Position numbers and translations under genes: made by a program. From JAULZV01 sp032117135 (GTDB lineage Bacteria > Patescibacteriota > Minisyncoccia > Phycocordibacterales > JAACPR01): a stretch of DNA of 5,137 nt. Position 1 is the first letter of the stretch. Each line of letters opens with the position of its first letter. The stretch is taken from NCBI GenBank assembly GCA_032117135.1, contig JAULZV010000005.1, positions 1 to 5,137 of the forward strand, given 5' to 3'. The notes below the pieces were generated by a model. It was not told the origin of the DNA and did no database searches. It was given only the letters and a program-made list of their open reading frames with translations. Shown here piece after piece: positions 1-5,117 of this stretch.

Positions 1-47
1 ACTACTACAACAGACACCGAATACATACAGCCCTTGGTATGGCACCC

Positions 48-485
48 CTACAATTTGCTCAGAGAGAGCTGTGAATGTATGATTAGGTTATGTATAAAAG
101 GTGTCTTAGATTTGGGGTACCTTCCAACTGATATCGAGATTAGACCTAAATAATCGTTAAGTTCATTCCGAAAATTTTCAACGATAAACATAGTGAGTCT
201 CCAAGTAAATAGAGTTATTGAAAAGAAAAATAAGCCCCCAATAAAACTATCATGATTTCTCATAAACCACAGAAGAGTTGTATACGATAATGCACAAAAC
301 AAAAAAATAAGGCCCATTAACAATAGGACCAGGATCCCTTTTATTCCAGTATAGTCAATTGGATTAACATTTAAAAAAAGAGCTGTCACTGTTGCGACAA
401 TTCCAATAGTAGAAAGTGCGTCTTTGTTTTCTCGTATATATTTTGAAAAAAGTTCAGAAAAAGTTTTTTTTGATGTTTTTTCCAT
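48..485 (-). CDS. Small membrane protein of unknown function (three predicted helices)
   Basis: I do not recognise this 145-residue protein. The first 22 residues are polar and charged (MEKTSKKTF...). Three hydrophobic stretches follow, at about residues 24-41, 48-75 (rich in Leu, Ile and Phe, ending in an aromatic cluster before RNHD) and 80-102. The C-terminal 40 residues are mostly polar with a basic patch (GRYPKSK), which suggests a cytoplasmic-membrane protein with soluble ends. There is no cleavable signal peptide or catalytic motif. The ATG at 485 is chosen because a near-perfect extended -10 box ends 6 nt before it, so the transcript should begin at or next to the ATG. No Shine-Dalgarno sequence is present. 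The stop is TAG, and no terminator is visible in the 47 nt left of it. It is transcribed in the same direction as the upstream tRNA-Ser but has its own promoter. The gene is probably real, from its hydrophobic pattern and promoter; its function is unknown. Confidence 0.75.
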   Translation of the reverse strand: MEKTSKKTFSELFSKYIRENKDALSTIGIVATVTALFLNVNPIDYTGIKGILVLLLMGLIFLFCALSYTTLLWFMRNHDSFIGGLFFFSITLFTWRLTMFIVENFRNELNDYLGLISISVGRYPKSKTPFIHNLIIHSQLSLSKL

Positions 486-491
486 TAGTGC

Positions 492-500
492 ATTATAACA
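492..500 (-). promoter_or_regulatory. Extended -10 promoter of the small membrane protein gene
   Basis: Read on the minus strand this is TGTTATAAT: the TGN extension plus a consensus TATAAT hexamer (492-497). Six nt separate it from the ATG at 485, so the expected transcription start coincides with the start codon. No good -35 box lies at the right spacing, as is common for extended -10 promoters. Confidence 0.7.
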
Positions 501-585
501 TTTCTAGTATCAATAAAATAAGTATACTAAATAGATCACTCCACTCTTATGAGGCAAAGCAATTCGAACTACATGAGTCACCACA

Positions 586-606
586 CCACATACTCAAAGT
601 ATGTGG
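586..606. other. Perfect 9-bp hairpin between the tRNA-Ser and membrane protein genes
   Basis: CCACATACT and AGTATGTGG pair perfectly around a 3-nt loop. It lies 25 bp beyond the tRNA's CCA end. Neither strand has a U-run after it, so it is not a standard intrinsic terminator. It may mark the end of the tRNA precursor for processing or may be a protein-binding inverted repeat. The structure is certain from sequence; its role is unknown. Confidence 0.5.
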
Positions 607-630
607 GTTGACACCGATAAAAAGTTGTGT

Positions 631-720
631 TGGCGGAGACGGAGGGATTCGAACCCTCGGTCCGTTTAACGGGACGCCTCGTTAGCAGTGAGGTACTTTC
701 GACCACTCAGCCACGTCTCC
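631..720 (-). tRNA. tRNA-Ser (anticodon GCU)
   Basis: This is a complete class II tRNA gene on the minus strand. The 7-bp acceptor stem is formed by GGAGACG (720-714) and CGTCTCC (641-635), followed by discriminator G and an encoded CCA (633-631). The D arm begins TGGCTGAGTGG, typical of serine tRNAs. The anticodon stem CCTCA/CGAGG holds a loop with anticodon GCT (complement at 684-686), which reads AGC/AGU serine codons. A long variable arm (CGTCCCG...CGGAC region) and a T arm with GGTTCGAATCC complete it. The long variable arm together with this anticodon identifies serine. It has its own upstream promoter (744-772), giving a leader of about 17 nt for RNase P removal. No copy of its 3' end is seen elsewhere in the window, so there is no sign of use as an integration site here. 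Confidence 0.97.
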
Positions 721-743
721 ATACCTTACGTGAAGGTACACCG

Positions 744-772
744 ATTGTATTACACTTGGGCAGATATATCAA
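744..772 (-). promoter_or_regulatory. Sigma70-type promoter of tRNA-Ser
   Basis: On the minus strand, TTGATA (767-772) and TACAAT (744-749) are separated by exactly 17 bp, each one or two bases from consensus. The predicted start near 737 leaves about 17 nt before the mature tRNA 5' end at 720. It lies back to back with the promoter at 781-808. Confidence 0.65.
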
Positions 773-780
773 TCAGAGGC

Positions 781-808
781 TTGTAAAAATTCAAAGTCAT
801 GTTATAGT
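781..808 (+). promoter_or_regulatory. Extended -10 promoter of the 58-codon ORF
   Basis: TTGTAA (781-786) is followed by 16 bp and TATAGT (803-808), which carries the TG extension (TG at 800-801, then one base). The predicted start at about 815 is only about 3 nt before the ATG at 818, so the transcript should be leaderless or nearly so. Confidence 0.6.
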
Positions 809-817
809 GTTCTTCCG

Positions 818-994
818 ATGGATAATCCAGACTTCGACAGTAAAAAGGGTGGAGTAGCACTTGCTACGCCCACGTCACAGATCAAACACGGAACACCGAC
901 AACCAAACATGATTGGGTCAAGAGACCCTCTCAGAAAAGTTGGGGTGCTCAAGAAAACAAAGAACAGCAAGAATCGGACTCTGGTAGTAACTAA
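818..994 (+). CDS. Small hydrophilic protein of unknown function, 58 residues
   Basis: This ORF of 58 codons plus TAA falls just below the 60-residue size often used as a cutoff. It starts MDNPDFDSKKGG, has a Thr/Lys/His/Trp-containing middle (about residues 13-43, e.g. KHDWVKRPSQKSWG) and ends in an acidic, Gln/Ser-rich tail (about 45-58, QENKEQQESDSGSN). There are no membrane segments or cysteines, and it is probably intrinsically disordered. Support for it being real: a well-formed extended -10 promoter about 9 nt before the ATG, a strong terminator 15 nt after the stop, and no other occupant of the interval. There is no Shine-Dalgarno sequence, so leaderless translation is inferred. An overlapping frame at 861-1055 looks less natural and runs through the terminator. 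The interval also contains several short hairpins (GTAGC/GCTAC, GGGTC/GACCC), so a structured non-coding RNA of about 225 nt is the main alternative. Confidence 0.5.
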   Translation: MDNPDFDSKKGGVALATPTSQIKHGTPTTKHDWVKRPSQKSWGAQENKEQQESDSGSN

Positions 995-1001
995 CTACCA
1001 G
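981..1001 (+). other. 8-bp hairpin with the stop codon of the 58-codon ORF at its loop
   Basis: CTGGTAGT (981-988) pairs with ACTACCAG (994-1001) around a 5-nt loop. The TAA stop (992-994) overlaps the loop. It is followed 9 nt later by the main terminator. It could stabilise the 3' end or slow ribosomes at termination. Confidence 0.5.
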
Positions 1002-1009
1002 CCTCCCTC

Positions 1010-1042
1010 GCCCCGCCCGCATCATGCGTGGCGGGGCTTTTT
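1010..1042 (+). terminator. Strong intrinsic terminator
   Basis: A GC-rich stem forms between GCCCCGCCCGC (1010-1020) and GCGTGGCGGGGC (1026-1037): 11 pairs with one bulged T, loop ATCAT. Five T residues follow (1038-1042). This is a textbook rho-independent terminator and ends the transcription unit that starts near 815. Confidence 0.92.
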
Positions 1043-1043
1043 A

Positions 1044-1071
1044 TTGCAATTTTGAGAGGTTTTGATAGTGT
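1044..1071 (+). promoter_or_regulatory. Possible promoter of the 64-codon gene
   Basis: TTGCAA (1044-1049), 16 bp, then TAGTGT (1066-1071) with a TG extension at 1063-1064. The -10 is weak (3/6). It is supported mainly by position: directly after the preceding terminator and 8 nt before the ATG, matching the other genes in the window. Confidence 0.35.
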
Positions 1072-1079
1072 AGGTGCAA

Positions 1080-1274
1080 ATGAGCACTCAACCTAAATCT
1101 TTTAAATTCTTGCAGGCCACAGCAATCATCGAACAAATGTTACAAGACGAAACACTGGAGGCTAATCATCCAGAAGAAGTCGCCGTCCTGCGTCGATTCA
1201 CAACAAAAGAAGCTATTACTCAAGAAGCAATTCGAGCAGTCAGAACAATCAAAAAATCCCAACCCCCTTCCTAG
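1080..1274 (+). CDS. Small helical protein of unknown function, 64 residues
   Basis: I do not recognise this protein. It starts MSTQPKSFKFLQATAIIEQ and appears mostly alpha-helical: one helix at about residues 9-24 (FLQATAIIEQML...), an acidic linker (QDETLEANHPEE), a segment EVAVLRRF, then a helix at about 43-60 (KEAITQEAIRAVRTIKK). There are no cysteines, membrane segments or catalytic motifs; it could be a small adaptor or part of a complex. The ATG at 1080 is preferred. An in-frame GTG at 1074 would add two residues. AGGTG at 1072-1076 could be a weak Shine-Dalgarno sequence but sits very close (3 nt). The TAG stop is inside the following hairpin. It lies upstream of recG in the same direction, separated by a hairpin and a 126-nt spacer, so co-transcription is uncertain. 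Confidence 0.65.
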   Translation: MSTQPKSFKFLQATAIIEQMLQDETLEANHPEEVAVLRRFTTKEAITQEAIRAVRTIKKSQPPS

Positions 1275-1280
1275 GGGGTT
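1261..1280 (+). terminator. Terminator-like hairpin overlapping the end of the 64-codon gene
   Basis: AACCCCCT (1261-1268) and AGGGGGTT (1273-1280) form a perfect 8-bp stem with loop TCCT. The stop codon TAG (1272-1274) starts in the loop and runs into the stem. The downstream stretch is pyrimidine-rich but has only short T runs, so termination on the plus strand may be partial. On the minus strand the hairpin is followed by GGGATTTTTT, which could also terminate transcripts from the right. Confidence 0.6.
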
Positions 1281-1384
1281 TCCCATTTCTTCACCCCTCA
1301 TATCTTCATCATCACCTCAAGTCACACCACCAAACCTCCACCATACCACCCCCATCATCACCTCCCTCCACCTCATCACCCACT
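1279..1384. other. G-depleted, C-rich intergenic tract
   Basis: Across 106 nt the plus strand has a single G (1321). It is a mixture of C, A and T with many CC-CCCCC runs and CATCATCACC-type units, including a 12-nt exact direct repeat CATCATCACCTC at 1307-1318 and 1353-1364 and a partial third copy at 1371-1381. The minus strand is correspondingly G-rich, with many GG/GGG runs that could fold into two-layer G-quadruplexes. No plausible gene is seen on either strand. Confidence 0.6.
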
Positions 1385-1385
1385 G

Positions 1386-1394
1386 TGATAAAAT
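1386..1394 (+). promoter_or_regulatory. Extended -10 promoter of recG
   Basis: TGATAAAAT: TG extension (1386-1387), one base, then TAAAAT (1389-1394), 5/6 to consensus. Six nt separate it from the ATG, so the transcript should begin at the start codon. No -35 is visible in the C-rich tract upstream. Confidence 0.6.
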
Positions 1395-1400
1395 ACCTCC

Positions 1401-3554
1401 ATGAACTGGAATATCCCTCTCGAAACAATTCTCAACATAGACAAAGCGCATCGAGCGGCACTTCTTAAGTTGCGCATCAAAACGGTGCACGACCTTTTGT
1501 ATCATTTTCCTGTGAGGTATGGCGATACCGCGGCGCTCTCATACATTCACAACGCCAAGGATGGTGACGAGATCACTATGTATGGTCGGATCAAAAACCT
1601 CAAGCTCGACAAAACCTTCCGAACCAAAATCGCTCGAGCCACCGCAACGATCGAGGACGAGTCAGGTTCGATCAAGGCAACATGGTTTAGACAACCATAC
1701 ATTGCAAAGATGTATACCGAAGGAGAGTTCGTCAAAGTCTCAGGCAAGATCAAAGGCTTGAATGGCAAATTTATGTTCAACAATCCAGCAATCGAAAAAG
1801 TCGAGTCTATGCCTATTGGTGTCGGCGACGACCTTTTTTCGCAAGACGGCACGCACACCGTCGAACTTTCTCCTATATACAAACTCTCCAAAGGTATCTC
1901 GTCGCTGTGGATGCATCACGCAATTCAAAAGATTTTTAATTCTCCTTCATTCGAAAAGACCGAGGATCCTATCCCTGAACACATTCTCAAACAATACAAC
2001 CTCCCTGGTCTCAAGACTGCTCTTATCTGGATTCATGCTCCCCAAAAAGAAAAAGATGCCCTCTCGGCTCGCAAGCGCTTCGCTTTTGAAGAAGTTTTTT
2101 TGATTCAAGTTCAAAAGTTGCATCAAAGAAAATCTCTCGAGCACAAACCATCATACGATATTGATGTATCAACCGAAGTACTCGAACGCTTCACGAACAG
2201 TCTCCCCTTCACGCTCACTGCTGGACAATCGCATACCATCAAGACGATCCTTGGTGACCTCGGTACAAACAAATCCATGTCGAGACTTCTTGAAGGTGAT
2301 GTAGGTTCGGGCAAAACTGCTATTGCGGCGACTATTGCATATTGCGTCACGCAAACACGTCCGACAGGACAAGATTTTGGAAGTTTGCAAGTAGCATACA
2401 TGGCACCGACCGAAGTACTTGCCAAACAATTATTCGAATCATTTATCGAATTTTTTAGACCGTTCAATACTAAAGTTGCACTCATCACCGGAAGTGGTGC
2501 ATACAAATTTCCTTCCAAAGTCACCTCTCAAAAATACACCCCTATTTCAAAACCTCAATTAATGAAATGGGTCGAGAACGGCGAGATTCCTATCCTTATC
2601 GGAACACACGCTCTCATCCAGAAAAAAGTTTCCTTCAAACATCTTGGACTTGTCATTATCGACGAACAACATCGTTTCGGAACAAACCAACGCGCACAAC
2701 TTGCCAACAAAGACAATTTTTTGCCACACCTTCTGTCGATGACCGCTACCCCAATCCCTCGTACACTTGCTCTCACTATTTATGGAGACCTCGATATTTC
2801 GGTATTGGATGAAATGCCCAAAGGCCGCAAACCTGCCGTGACCGAAATCGTCACCGACGCCAAACGCTCTGCAATGTATGAGCACATTCGCACCGAACTC
2901 GAATCCGGTCGACAAGTATATATTATTTGTCCACGAATTTTTGAACCTGATCCTCAAAAAGAAAATACTATTATGGCAAAGTCAGTTGTCGAAGAAGCAA
3001 AGATACTCAGTCAAAAAGAATTGAAAGGATATACGATCGGCGTTATGCATAGCAAACTTACCAAAACAGAAAAAGAAGATGAGATGAAAAAATTTGAACT
3101 TGGAGAGACGCGTGTTCTCGTATCTACCTCTGTAATCGAAGTGGGTGTTAATATCCCAAACGCAACAGTCATTGTCATCGAGGGTGCAGAACGGTTTGGA
3201 CTTGCGCAACTTCATCAATTGCGTGGGCGTGTCCTCAGATCCAATCATCAAGCATACTGCTATCTGTACTCTGAATCAAAAAGTGAAATGACGATCAAGC
3301 GCCTTCACGCACTCAAGACCGCCAAGAACGGATTCGAACTGGCCGAGATTGATTTACAAAATCGTGGTACAGGAGAATTAGCCGGAGGCAAACAATGGGG
3401 TGTTAGTGATCTTGGTATGGAAGCAATCAAAAATCTCAAGATGGTCGAAGCTGCCCGCACCGAAGCTCGTGCCATTCTCGAAAGTGATAGTCTCGCCGAT
3501 TATCCGTTACTCCAAGAGGTGATCAAGAACAAAAAGGATATACATTTTGAATAA
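1401..3554 (+). CDS. recG: ATP-dependent DNA helicase RecG
   Basis: RecG is a cytoplasmic superfamily 2 translocase that reverses stalled replication forks and branch-migrates Holliday junctions and R/D-loops. The 717-residue length is near the family norm (E. coli 693). The order is: N-terminal region with HhH-like start (ALLKLRIKTVHDLLYHFP, about 20-37); OB-fold wedge domain (about 55-135, with GDEITMYGRI and the fork-binding segment TWFRQPY, 94-100); Q-like motif LPFTLTAGQ (268-276); Walker A GDVGSGKT (299-306); motif Ia APTEVLAKQ (335-343); DEQH box (421-424); TATPIPRT (448-455); motif V STSVIEVGVNIPNA (575-588); motif VI QLHQLRGRVLR (603-613); C-terminal region NRGTGELAGGKQWG (654-667). 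The family usually has RGRVGRG in motif VI and RGPGE...GTRQ(S/T)G near the C-terminus; here those are RGRVLRS and RGTGE...GGKQWG. The motif VI arginines and the C-terminal Arg and Gln remain, so activity is likely. The ATG is fixed by the extended -10 box directly upstream. There is no Shine-Dalgarno sequence. Confidence 0.97.
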   Translation: MNWNIPLETILNIDKAHRAALLKLRIKTVHDLLYHFPVRYGDTAALSYIHNAKDGDEITMYGRIKNLKLDKTFRTKIARATATIEDESGSIKATWFRQPYIAKMYTEGEFVKVSGKIKGLNGKFMFNNPAIEKVESMPIGVGDDLFSQDGTHTVELSPIYKLSKGISSLWMHHAIQKIFNSPSFEKTEDPIPEHILKQYNLPGLKTALIWIHAPQKEKDALSARKRFAFEEVFLIQVQKLHQRKSLEHKPSYDIDVSTEVLERFTNSLPFTLTAGQSHTIKTILGDLGTNKSMSRLLEGDVGSGKTAIAATIAYCVTQTRPTGQDFGSLQVAYMAPTEVLAKQLFESFIEFFRPFNTKVALITGSGAYKFPSKVTSQKYTPISKPQLMKWVENGEIPILIGTHALIQKKVSFKHLGLVIIDEQHRFGTNQRAQLANKDNFLPHLLSMTATPIPRTLALTIYGDLDISVLDEMPKGRKPAVTEIVTDAKRSAMYEHIRTELESGRQVYIICPRIFEPDPQKENTIMAKSVVEEAKILSQKELKGYTIGVMHSKLTKTEKEDEMKKFELGETRVLVSTSVIEVGVNIPNATVIVIEGAERFGLAQLHQLRGRVLRSNHQAYCYLYSESKSEMTIKRLHALKTAKNGFELAEIDLQNRGTGELAGGKQWGVSDLGMEAIKNLKMVEAARTEARAILESDSLADYPLLQEVIKNKKDIHFE

Positions 3555-3604
3555 ATACAGAAGATACCATATGCATAATGATACAAATAAAATCCTCTAG
3601 CATC

Positions 3605-3649
3605 CCAAGTGCCAATTAATACTCCTACTGATTATTCAGTATCACTTGG
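3605..3649. other. Nested inverted repeats at the recG/methyltransferase convergence
   Basis: CCAAGTG (3605-3611) pairs with CACTTGG (3643-3649), enclosing a perfect 6-bp hairpin TACTGA/TCAGTA (3626-3631, 3636-3641) with loop TTAT that overlaps the methyltransferase stop codon. There is no clear U-run on either strand. It may act as a weak bidirectional barrier between the two tail-to-tail genes. Confidence 0.35.
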
Positions 3650-4410
3650 TATTGGATCAATAAGTAATCCACTTCGATAAACATAGAGCAAGATATCTTG
3701 AAATTTATTTTCAACACTAATTGGAATACATTTTGCATCCACTTGGTATTCAAATTTATTTTTCTCAAATATTTCAAGAAATTCACCCAATCGAGAATTA
3801 TGTCCATTAATCTTATGATGATACTCTATGCCAAATTTTTCGATATTCTTTAGTAGATTATTTTTATCCAAGTCAAAGATAACTTCATTTTCTGAACCTT
3901 CAATATCGATTTTCATATACTCAATTCTTGAGATCTCTCGCTCGCATATCAATGATGACAATGAGATACTATCCACGGTTATCTTGTCTTTAGACATTCT
4001 TTCTTTGATTGTACTCATCATTAATGACCCTGGATTTTTTGAATCCACAAAAAAATCAATCGTACCGTTCTTGCCCGAAAGTGCACAATTGAATACATGT
4101 ACATCAGTAAGTTTGTTTCGTACCACATTTCTCTTCAAAACTTCGAATGTTTTTTGATCAGGTTCAAAGGCATATACTACACTCTCGGGATAAAGCCACT
4201 TAAAAAAGATTGTAGCAAAGCCGATATTTGCACCACAGTCAAAAATTATAGGTTTTTTGGTTGCTGCTTCGAAAAAATATTCATTTCGAAAAAATATTTC
4301 TTCGTATAAAAACCTAATCGAATCATATGTGAAAGCTTCAATCTTAAAACCAAATATTGTTTCATTTTTGAGTTTAAAAAATTTTGAAAAAAATATGTAT
4401 TTAAAATTAA
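3632..4410 (-). pseudogene. FkbM-family SAM-dependent methyltransferase, 5' end lost to IS insertion
   Basis: This family transfers a methyl group from S-adenosylmethionine, often to sugars or other hydroxylated precursors of surface glycans and natural products; the substrate cannot be told here. A TTG at 4138 gives only 168 residues, but the same frame is open for 90 more codons, back to 4408 at the IS edge. That stretch holds the SAM-binding motif IIFDCGANIGFAT and motif II VVYAFEPD. The later part has NCALSGKNGTIDFF, the linker VDSISLSSL and the family hallmark YMKIDIEGSENEV. In total 258 codons remain. From the IS edge to the first SAM motif there is no ATG, GTG or TTG, and an in-frame TAG lies within the IS repeat (4415-4417), so the native start and probably a few dozen residues lay beyond the IS. 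It sits directly downstream of the transposase in the same direction and might be transcribed by read-through. It is AT-rich compared with recG. The SAM motifs are intact, so a re-initiated product could still fold. Confidence 0.85.
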
Positions 4411-4429
4411 GGCTCTAGACTAGCTAAGC
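4410..4429. repeat. Terminal inverted repeat of the IS (transposase 3' side)
   Basis: It begins AGGCTCTAGACTAGCT and matches the complement of 5118-5137 at 19 of 20 positions, the mismatch being at position 17. The transposase stop codon TAG (4424-4426 on the minus strand) lies inside it. Confidence 0.9.
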
Positions 4430-5098
4430 ACTAATTATCTCTGTTAATAATCTCAGTATATCACTCTTGTGATTGTAGCGAAATTCACATTCCTTGAGAT
4501 GAAGAAGGAATGTTTTTCTTGAAACTCCATTAAACTTTGCAAGTCTTCTTTTTGAAAAACTCCAAAAGTTTTCAATACCATTCACATGTGTTCCTTTTCT
4601 ATTTGAATATGTTTTTGAATGATTAATTCTTTTATGCTTGTATCCATCTAATACCAGGCCGTCATAGCTCTTCCATTTGTCTGTATAAATAGTTGTTTCG
4701 TCTTTCTGTACCAAGCGTCTGATAATCGGCAAAAGCTCTTGTTTAGAGGCATTTTTAATGATTTGAGTGTACACTCTGCCGTCTTCTCTCTTCTTGATAC
4801 CAAAGACTGGTACTTTGTTTTCTGCACCTCGTCCTCTTTTTCTTCGATCCTTTGCATGTATCTTTTTTCTTGGACCTCCAAAGTATGATTCATCAAGTTC
4901 AATTTCTCCACTCATCTGACCAAATTCTTGTTCTTGATATTCTAAAATCTTTTCTCTAAATTTCCCATACCAAAAGTTAGCAGTGTTTCGATTCACTTTA
5001 GAGAGTTTTCCTGCTTGAGTAGCTGATACATCTGCAACAAAACACTCAATTAATTTCTTGATTGTTGATTTTCCAATTCTAGGCTTTCTTTGCAACAT
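4424..5098 (-). CDS. IS1595-family DDE transposase
   Basis: This 224-residue protein would catalyse cut-out and integration of its own element by acting on the terminal repeats. The N-terminus is a basic helix-turn-helix region (about residues 12-48, with SATQAGKLSKVNRNTANFWY) for DNA binding. The RNase H-like catalytic core follows. The first acid is D69 in GEIELDESYFGG, the family's characteristic DESYFGG motif. The second is D140 in IYTDKWKSYDGL. The third is E176 in HVNGIENFWSFSKRRL. All three are present and there is no frameshift, so the enzyme looks intact, as expected of a recent insertion. A basic stretch KDRRKRGRG (83-91) lies between the first two acids. Many IS1595 members have an extra N-terminal zinc-binding domain; it is absent here, so this resembles the shorter subgroup. 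The ATG at 5098 follows the upstream repeat by about 20 nt, with no Shine-Dalgarno sequence; the only -10-like box (GATAAT, 5099-5104) abuts the ATG. Confidence 0.92.
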   Translation of the reverse strand: MLQRKPRIGKSTIKKLIECFVADVSATQAGKLSKVNRNTANFWYGKFREKILEYQEQEFGQMSGEIELDESYFGGPRKKIHAKDRRKRGRGAENKVPVFGIKKREDGRVYTQIIKNASKQELLPIIRRLVQKDETTIYTDKWKSYDGLVLDGYKHKRINHSKTYSNRKGTHVNGIENFWSFSKRRLAKFNGVSRKTFLLHLKECEFRYNHKSDILRLLTEIISA

Positions 5099-5117
5099 AT
5101 TATCCAGTTTAGCATGA

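Noticed and set aside
548..584. Possible decayed tRNA (TTCGAA motif near 561-566)
   Set aside because: The bases around the TTCGAA do not form a T-arm stem, and no acceptor or anticodon arm can be built.
608..640. TTGACA (608-613) as a plus-strand promoter -35 box
   Set aside because: No -10 box lies 16-18 bp downstream and no plus-strand gene follows.
416..857. Plus-strand ORFs across the tRNA region (416-685 and 627-857)
   Set aside because: They read the antisense of the tRNA-Ser gene; peptides such as GGIRTLGP and EGFEPSVRLTG are the familiar false translations of tRNA complements.
815..1042. tmRNA, RNase P RNA, SRP RNA or 6S RNA in the promoter-terminator interval
   Set aside because: No tmRNA T arm with CCA, no RNase P core motifs and no SRP tetraloop consensus are visible; a coding explanation fits at least as well.
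861..1055. 64-codon plus-strand ORF overlapping the 58-codon ORF
   Set aside because: It runs through the stop-region hairpin and the whole intrinsic terminator, and its composition is less protein-like.
1317..1505. Minus-strand ORF over the G-rich complement of the recG upstream tract
   Set aside because: It is a Trp/Gly/Val-rich low-complexity translation overlapping the start of recG in antisense, with no promoter support.
1519..3251. Several ORFs inside recG in other frames and on the minus strand
   Set aside because: recG accounts for the whole interval with conserved motifs along its length; these are frame shadows.
3828..4309. Plus-strand ORFs opposite the methyltransferase
   Set aside because: They are antisense to a frame with clear FkbM motifs.
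48..5098. UGA recoded as glycine, because no gene here stops at TGA
   Set aside because: recG contains no in-frame TGA over 717 codons and uses ordinary GGN glycine codons; six stops are too few to argue from.
5099..5104. GATAAT as the -10 of the transposase promoter
   Set aside because: It touches the ATG, so transcription would start inside the gene; it cannot serve the assigned start codon.
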